A stretch of DNA of 8,159 nucleotides from an uncultured Gemmatimonadaceae bacterium (GTDB lineage: Bacteria > Gemmatimonadota > Gemmatimonadetes > Gemmatimonadales > Gemmatimonadaceae). The translations under genes and the position numbers were made by a program. Location: the NCBI GenBank assembly GCA_955652265.1, contig CATPBD010000212.1, positions 1 through 8,159 of the forward strand. Direction: 5' to 3'. This document shows positions 6,702 to 8,159 of this stretch, one piece after another. The notes beneath the pieces were generated by a model, which worked only from the letters and a program-made list of their open reading frames with translations, had not been told where the DNA came from and ran no database searches. Position 1 is the first letter of the stretch. Every line of letters starts with the position of its first letter.

Positions 6702-8159
6702 TTACCAATCCTTTCCCCTCGGCGGGGTGGGGACGTTCTTTTTTTGCCGCTTGCCTTGAACGTCGGTCTCCTTGTCCTCGGCAGCATTGAGCACCGCTTC
6801 TGCCTGTTGTGGCGTCATCCCCGGAACCGGCTTGGGAGCGGGCGCCTGATTCTGGCTCTGCGCCGGAGAAGGACTGGGATTGGCGCTCTTGCCGCCACCG
6901 CCACCACCACCGCCTCCTCCTCCCCCACCCCCGCCGCCTTTCCTCTGACGAAGAGCGAGCTCGTAGTTCCAGCGCGCATCTGAATCAGCAACCGCGACCT
7001 CGAGTATTTGCTTGTAGCGATAAAGCGCGCTGTCGAGATGCGCGTCGACGGAATCTTTGGCGCGCCGGCCCTCGACGAGGTAGTCGAGGCCGAGGTTGAA
7101 TCTCGCATGGTGCCTGACTTCTGCGTCCTTTGAATCCGCGGCTCGCGTGAGCGGCGGAACTGCGGCCTGAAGAGAGTCGCGCTTGAGGAGCGTTGTCCCC
7201 GAGTTATACAGTGCGATCGCAGCCTTGTCGCGCTCCGGCGCGCGTCGGCATGAAGCTGTGAGCAGAAGCATCGCGGCGGTAGTGGCCGCGGCGGCGACTG
7301 CTTTTCTCCGACGCCGACGCGTCTGCGAGAATGTGTCGACAGCCAGCAGGAGCAGCGCCCCCAGCACGAACCACTGAAACTGTGTGCCGAGGTTCTCGCC
7401 CGAGACGACGGAGCGCGGACTCGCGTGCAGATTGTTGAGAGCCTGCCGGATCTTCCCAGCCTTGTCCGGGGTCCGCGCCTCGATGAACACACCTTTCGCT
7501 TCATCGGCGATCTGCTTTAGTAGTTGGGGATCGTAGTGGGTGACGACAATGTTTCCGTTTTGATCCCGCTTCAGCGTCGCCACCCGGTTCTCGACGATCG
7601 GAATGGTGGAACCAGCCTGAGTGCCGAAACCAACGGTGACGACAGTTACGCCCATGTCTCGCGCCTGCCGGGCTGCGGCCAGGACCTCATCAGGATTGTC
7701 GAAGCCTTCGCCGTCACTCATGAGAACGGTCGCGCGGTCACCCGGGTTCTTGTTGAGCGCGAGCAGAGTGTTGGCCTGGCGCAACGCACTCGCGAGCGAG
7801 CTTCCGCCCTGACCGACGATCGAAGGGTCGAGATTTTGCAGAAACAAATCGAGAGCGCTGTTGTCGACGGTGAGCGGCGTGAGGATGTAGCTCCGTCCGG
7901 CAAACGCCAGCACTGCAAAGCGGTCGCCCGGAGAGAGATCGCGAAGCCGGTTGATTTCCTGCTTCATCGCCTGGAGGCGACTCGGCTTTTCATCGGTTGC
8001 CAGCATCGACAACGAAGCATCGAGTGCGAGCACGACGTCAACGCCCTGCGCCTTCACGACATTCTGCTCAACTCCCCACCTCGGCCCGGCGATGGCCAGT
8101 CCGAGAAGAAGTGTGGCGAGCGCCGCACGCAACACCCGAGTCCAGGCGCGGTGCGGCGT
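6702..8159 (-). CDS. Bat-family VWA membrane protein fused to a BatC-like TPR domain (5' end outside window)
   Basis: The frame is open to the window edge. The GTG at 8135 is probably internal, because the eight codons before it (TPHRAWTR) continue naturally into the first membrane segment. Residues are numbered from that GTG. A transmembrane helix lies at about 3-18. A VWA domain (about 32-235) has the metal-ion-adhesion motif DASLS (39-43), GGSS (110-113) and MSDGEG (139-144). A second membrane segment is FVLGALLLLAVDTF (256-269), followed by an Arg-rich stretch and a third hydrophobic stretch ending LTASC (292-296). After this come TPR-like helices (about 303-397, with the BatC-like DARWNYELAL), 16 glycines (400-415) and a Pro/Ser/Gln-rich tail. 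Bat (Bacteroides aerotolerance) proteins often sit near MoxR ATPases; that neighbour would be upstream, outside this window. The precise role is unknown. Confidence 0.85.
   Translation of the reverse strand, partial: TPHRAWTRVLRAALATLLLGLAIAGPRWGVEQNVVKAQGVDVVLALDASLSMLATDEKPSRLQAMKQEINRLRDLSPGDRFAVLAFAGRSYILTPLTVDNSALDLFLQNLDPSIVGQGGSSLASALRQANTLLALNKNPGDRATVLMSDGEGFDNPDEVLAAARQARDMGVTVVTVGFGTQAGSTIPIVENRVATLKRDQNGNIVVTHYDPQLLKQIADEAKGVFIEARTPDKAGKIRQALNNLHASPRSVVSGENLGTQFQWFVLGALLLLAVDTFSQTRRRRRKAVAAAATTAAMLLLTASCRRAPERDKAAIALYNSGTTLLKRDSLQAAVPPLTRAADSKDAEVRHHARFNLGLDYLVEGRRAKDSVDAHLDSALYRYKQILEVAVADSDARWNYELALRQRKGGGGGGGGGGGGGGGGKSANPSPSPAQSQNQAPAPKPVPGMTPQQAEAVLNAAEDKETDVQGKRQKKNVPTPPRGKDW
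6891..6938 (-). repeat. run of 16 glycine codons (low-complexity tract)
   Basis: Forty-eight bases encode 16 consecutive glycines in the C-terminal tail of the Bat-like protein. The codons are mixed: GGC six times, GGT five, GGA three and GGG two, so this is not a pure triplet repeat. It forms a flexible hinge between the TPR domain and the Pro/Ser/Gln-rich tail. Confidence 0.9.

Noticed and set aside
6689..6787. N-terminal extension of MutL starting at 6787
   Set aside because: It would overlap the 3' end of the Bat-like gene by 86 bp and adds a basic, Pro-rich stretch unlike any MutL. Homology starts at the ATG at 6688, which has its own GGAG.
1..8159. Mobile element, CRISPR array, defence system, tRNA or other RNA gene
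   Set aside because: No transposase, integrase, direct-repeat array, tRNA-like cloverleaf or known defence domain is visible. All sizeable stretches are filled by housekeeping genes, so no novel system is claimed.

Overview
This is a high-GC bacterial chromosomal window in which every well-supported gene lies on the minus strand. I infer Gemmatimonadota or a neighbouring phylum. The inference rests on GC-rich housekeeping genes, a groESL operon with a CIRCE operator, a bacillithiol-type BshA glycosyltransferase, type III pantothenate kinase, and the order bat / mutL / miaA / bshA / uppP / birA / coaX / groESL. No rRNA or marker protein settles the lineage.

In transcription order (right to left), the window opens inside a Bat-family von Willebrand factor A membrane protein. 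It is fused to a BatC-like TPR domain and a 16-glycine tail (8159-6702). It is followed by mutL (6688-4934), miaA (4947-4021, TTG start), bshA (4024-2885, GTG start), uppP (2888-2085), birA (about 2088-1343, with a start problem) and coaX (1346-573). Gaps are tiny or negative: 13 bp between bat and mutL, a 14-bp overlap of mutL and miaA, then 4-bp stop/start overlaps at miaA/bshA, bshA/uppP and birA/coaX. A fourth such overlap is likely at uppP/birA. I see no internal promoter or terminator, so this looks like one long, translationally coupled transcription unit.

After coaX comes a 154-bp intergenic region (572-419). It carries a sigma-70-like promoter and a perfect CIRCE inverted repeat, the operator of the HrcA heat-shock repressor. 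These drive groES (418-110) and the start of groEL (86 to beyond position 1).

The genes cover DNA mismatch repair, tRNA modification, low-molecular-weight thiol synthesis, undecaprenyl phosphate recycling, biotin attachment, CoA synthesis and protein folding. This is core metabolism, not an accessory island. I found no mobile element, CRISPR array, RNA gene or defence system, and no convincing undescribed system. The items most worth a second look are the birA 5' end (no usable in-frame start; probable 1-nt indel), the BatB-BatC-like fusion with a lipobox-like junction, and the altered metal-site motifs of the MutL endonuclease domain.
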